The notes beneath the pieces were generated by a model. The model was given only the letters and a program-made list of their open reading frames with translations. It made no database searches and was not told the origin of the DNA. A stretch of 64,000 nucleotides of DNA, taken from assembly GCA_001655205.1 (NCBI GenBank), contig LPNZ01010514.1, positions 1 through 64,000 on the forward strand. Reading direction: 5' to 3'. Shown piece after piece: positions 61,001 through 64,000 of this stretch (position 1 is the first letter of the stretch; each line of letters starts with the position of its first letter). The translations under genes were made by a program, and so were the position numbers. This DNA is from Lenisia limosa. Taxonomy: Eukaryota > Breviatea.

Positions 61001-64000
61001 CATCAAATCTGCTACCAACCAGTCAGGATTCTCAAGAGCTTCCTGCTCTTCTTTTTCCCTCAGAATACGAGCCTCTTCCTGGCAGTTGTCAGAAAATTCA
61101 AAAACTTCTATTTGCATTGATACCCATATATAGTGCCCCCCACAGGGTCGATATACTTGAAGAAGTGGTTGTTGCCGAAGACGATACGCGACTGGTGGAC
61201 CAAATCCTGCTCCGTCAAAATGCGTTCTCCGTTCAGCCACACCGGGGCGTCCTCTGAGGGTGATAAGCACTTCGTCGCAAGATCAGCGTAGTCAAATTTG
61301 TAGAAATGAAGTCTCAAGACAAAGATATCAATGTCTCCCCGATCCCCCCCACCACAAGGCACAATTTTGGCCGGGCCGGACCCGGTCCATGTGATACTAG
61401 CGTGGTCTTTTCGGATATTGAGTCCGCTTAACACAATATCGTTCGGCTCTTCTGCGTCATTTCTGCCAACTCGTGTAGTGCCTTCCTAATGTGGTAAGTC
61501 AGCATTGTTGGTCTCAGCCGAACCTTGATGGCGAAGAATATCATTCCACTGAGCATGGCATCTTCGTTGAGATTGGCGAGATGCGGTTTTGTCTTGTCAA
61601 GAGACGCTCCTGCTCCTCCCATCTTGTTGAGCGATGTTGACTGCTCCTCAGCTATCGTGTCAGACACAGATTACAGGACTGTTTCATTGTGTTCAACCTT
61701 ACCTTTCATTTTTGATTCTGCCAATTTCTCTTCAAACGATTTTTGGAGTTCAGCCATTTCCTTTGGGGTCAGGTCAAAATCCAAGCAATTGCAATTGCGA
61801 TAAAGCTGGCCACGTTTCTACCTTTTGTCTCTGCTCGAGCTCTTGGTTCATTTCCTCGATTTCTGCAAGGTCAAACACTCAAAGATGTATAGCGTCATGT
61901 CAATATGCTGACCACCACCCACTGGCTTGAGCCTCATTTGAGATACCGGCAGCAGGGGCGGACCCATCTCCTGCAGCTCCGTCGGGAATAGGGCCTCCTA
62001 AGAGGGCAGCACGAAGCTTCTCAACTTCTTCACGCAGTTCTCTGATGAGCTTATCATTGGGCGACTCATTGACAACAGCCTTGTTCTTAATCTGCTTTGC
62101 TCTATCAGCATATCTGCGGGGGGGGGGGTTAAGAAAGATATTGATCCAATATAATATGACATTATTCTCTGATCAAATAAACCACTGAGCTGAACTGACC
62201 TGAGAGTAGAGAGTGTTTCTTCATAGTTGATATCGGCAGGGGAAAGAGCGGCAATCATAATGGTCTTGGCGTTACCTCCCAAAGACTCTTGGAGCAGTCT
62301 AGAATGTTACCATATTGAGACAAGAAAGGTGAGGCAAACCTGGTCAAAGTAGAATCACGGTATGGGATAACTGCTCCTTTTTTGTTTTCCACAAGTGCTA
62401 AAAGGGGTTAGCAAATTGCATGTTTTCTTGTGAATTATCACTCAAAGCCCTTCGCACAGTTAATAACGTTTCCAAGAGCAGAGAGGGACTTGTTGATCGC
62501 AGCACCTTCCTGAACAGAAATAAGCGTACGAATTAGCACAAACATGACATAATTTGGGTAGTCAACACACATTAGCAATTCCATTCACAAACCTTGAGAC
62601 GGTCACCCGTGGCTCCCGTGGATCCGGCTCTCTCTGAGCCGGCCAGATCGATCAGGTTGATCTTCGATACTGTGTCACTGGCAGTTCCGGCAGCCAGGTC
62701 TTTCTGGATGTAAGATGTACAAAAAGCGAAAAGAAGATACAAAGTGGACTGTGTAATCAACGAGCCACTTACCTTGGTTTGTTTGAAGTAGATTGAGAAT
62801 ACGGAATGGCCGCGCGATGACGTGGCGTTCATGTTCGTTGCCGCAATCTAAAATGTCAGCGATATGTTTTTTCTATAGCCCTAGATTTTAATTTCATGTA
62901 TATTTCTGGCTCTCAAAAAAGCACAGTGTTAATAGTGAAATGTAAGGCTCACAGTTCTGTTTGCAGTTCCCATTTCCATGTAGTTGTCGACTTCCTCATA
63001 GGATTGACAGGCAAATCTGAAGGTAAGTGGTTGGGTACATGGGACTGCTCATTAATTACTCTCATATACTCTAAAATATATAGTTATGACGGCCAATCTA
63101 TAGATACGACGGGACAATCTATAGTTATGACGGGTCAAGTCAATTTATCAGTCACTACTCCTGAGACGGTCCAAAAGAAATTCAGAACCACAAACTTGGT
63201 TAAACTGTCCACATAGATTCCCTGGGCTTTAGAAGATCTAAACTGTCACAAGAACACGGGGTGTCAGAACAAAAAAAATACAAAATAATACAGTCCTAAC
63301 CTGATTTTGAGGGTTTTCTCCTTCTGTTTAGGGTTGAAGAGATCTCGAATATTCTCATTATAAATCTCAAGGAAGGAAATTTCAACCTTAGGTGTTAGAA
63401 AAGCTGAGAAGGAATCAAATGTATCTCTACACTCATAACAAAATATTTTTCACTGATTACTTGGGCGTTTTGTAGTCCGTTACATCACAAAAGACTGAAT
63501 TTCTTGACAATCCTTAACAATATTGAGACCACCGACCTGAAACGTGGTGTTCTCGTCATCGTTAGCAGAAATGCGTTTGAAGAGTTCCGCGCATCCCAAC
63601 GGGATCACTCCTTTGTCTTCTCCATAGCCAACCTAGAGAGTCAACTGAGTCCTATCCTCTAAGAATAATTAATTTGAACTGTCCACTCGTCACCATTGAA
63701 TACGACTTCCCGGCACCGGTTTGTCCGTAGGCAAAAAGAGAACAGTTGTAACCTGCACAATGAAAAATTGAATAATCAACTCTTTTCATGCCTCTTGCAG
63801 CACCAACCTTTCCAAGCATTCTCCAAATAGAAGACTCCCAAATCATCAAACACTGCCTAGGGAGTCGTAAGAAAACTTGGATTAACGACTGAATAAGATT
63901 GAAAGACAAGGTCTCATGTTAGAAAGGAAGGCATCAATTACAGATATTAAAAAATGACTGACTTACTTGTTGCCCGTCGTATTCACGAGTTTCCTTGTCA
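58047..64000 (-). CDS. Kinesin-3 (KIF1/Unc104-like) motor ending in a CaaX box (N-terminus outside window)
   Basis: Microtubule plus-end-directed cargo motor. The motor domain enters at 64000 with [11 protein letters not shown]. The P-loop is [12 protein letters not shown] (about 63710-63740). Switch I reads [13 protein letters not shown]. Switch II is [20 protein letters not shown] (about 62655-62595). Motor end: [20 protein letters not shown]. The neck and coil precede an FHA domain ([20 protein letters not shown], about 61480-61400). The KIF1-type C-terminal region follows: [51 protein letters not shown] and [18 protein letters not shown]. No PH domain is seen. Instead there is an E/K-rich charged helix of about 75 residues (58500-58262), a Pro/Ala/Glu linker, [10 protein letters not shown] and the terminal VCTIL, stop at 58047. 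CTIL is a predicted geranylgeranyl-type CaaX motif. Gap at 60768-60897. Confidence 0.9.
59081..59140 (-). repeat. 27-bp tandem duplication of a kinesin 3' splice site
   Basis: AACATCCTAAAGAGG at 59081 and 59108, plus a degenerate third copy AACGTTCTAAAGGG at 59126. On the minus strand each is a TTTAG acceptor. The last one opens the exon [11 protein letters not shown]. Use of the upstream one would insert an in-frame TAG. Confidence 0.75.
60768..60897. other. Assembly gap (130 N) beside poly-C
   Basis: On the kinesin strand the gap is followed by GGGGGTGGGG, so a G-rich tract probably sits near the 5' end of this intron. An exon end may be lost after the sequence PPDKFSIS. Confidence 0.85.
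63079..63142 (-). repeat. 20-22 bp intronic tandem repeat, three copies
   Basis: TATAGTTATGACGG-type units repeat three times in a kinesin intron, with small substitutions (GATACGACGGG). No coding signal. Confidence 0.7.

Noticed and set aside
1-64000. Transposons, LTRs, tRNA or rRNA genes
   Set aside because: I saw no reverse transcriptase, integrase or transposase motifs, no terminal repeats, and no convincing tRNA or rRNA sequence. I could not run a dedicated search.

Overview
This window is nuclear DNA from a unicellular eukaryote. It is compact and very intron-rich. Nearly every gene is cut by many short GT-AG introns (about 30 to 150 nt, a few longer), intergenic spacers are often only 150 to 800 bp, and the protein set is purely eukaryotic: RasGEF, XPD, HRD1, SLX4, Dbp10, kinesin-3 and an actin-related protein. 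I cannot name the lineage. The mix of a multi-domain RasGEF, a giant Cys-rich secreted protein and a GCC2/GCC3-type multi-pass receptor suggests a free-living protist. There are seven runs of N, several of them at G/C homopolymers.

Layout, left to right: (1) 1-5620, minus, ankyrin/coiled-coil/RasGEF protein, 3' end outside the window; (2) 5851 to about 8566, plus, unrecognised; (3) 8724 to about 10575, minus, unrecognised with a Lys-rich coiled tail; (4) 11589 to about 12633, minus, small unrecognised protein with a hydrophobic C-terminus; (5) 13347-18727, plus, unrecognised polytopic membrane protein with a long soluble part; (6) 19062-23694, minus, secreted protein made of dozens of Stig1-like Cys modules; (7) 24434-28093, plus, XPD/ERCC2 helicase; (8) 28587-30116, plus, very divergent actin-related protein; (9) 30884-39241, minus, large receptor-like protein with Cys-rich stalk and multi-pass C-terminus; (10) 39631-42073, plus, HRD1/SYVN1 ubiquitin ligase; (11) 42226-51411, minus, SLX4 nuclease scaffold with three UBZ-type fingers; (12) 51641-57864, plus, Dbp10/DDX54 RNA helicase; (13) 58047 to beyond 64000, minus, kinesin-3 ending in a CaaX box, N-terminus outside the window.

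Neighbouring genes mostly alternate strand, giving head-to-head promoters (230 bp at 5621-5850, 390 bp at 39242-39630, 230 bp at 51412-51640) and tail-to-tail ends of 150-340 bp. There is no operon logic. XPD and SLX4 are both DNA-repair proteins, but nothing suggests that their proximity is functional.

Three things stand out. First, the kinesin-3 lacks a visible PH domain and instead ends in a long charged E/K helix, a polybasic stretch and Cys-Thr-Ile-Leu, a predicted geranylgeranylation signal. Second, introns show a recurrent pattern: poly-C tracts directly before the 3' AG and poly-G tracts directly after the 5' GT, often where the assembly breaks. Third, short tandem duplications repeatedly span splice sites (at least six independent cases). 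CDS coordinates below are gene spans from start to stop including introns; exon boundaries were read by eye.
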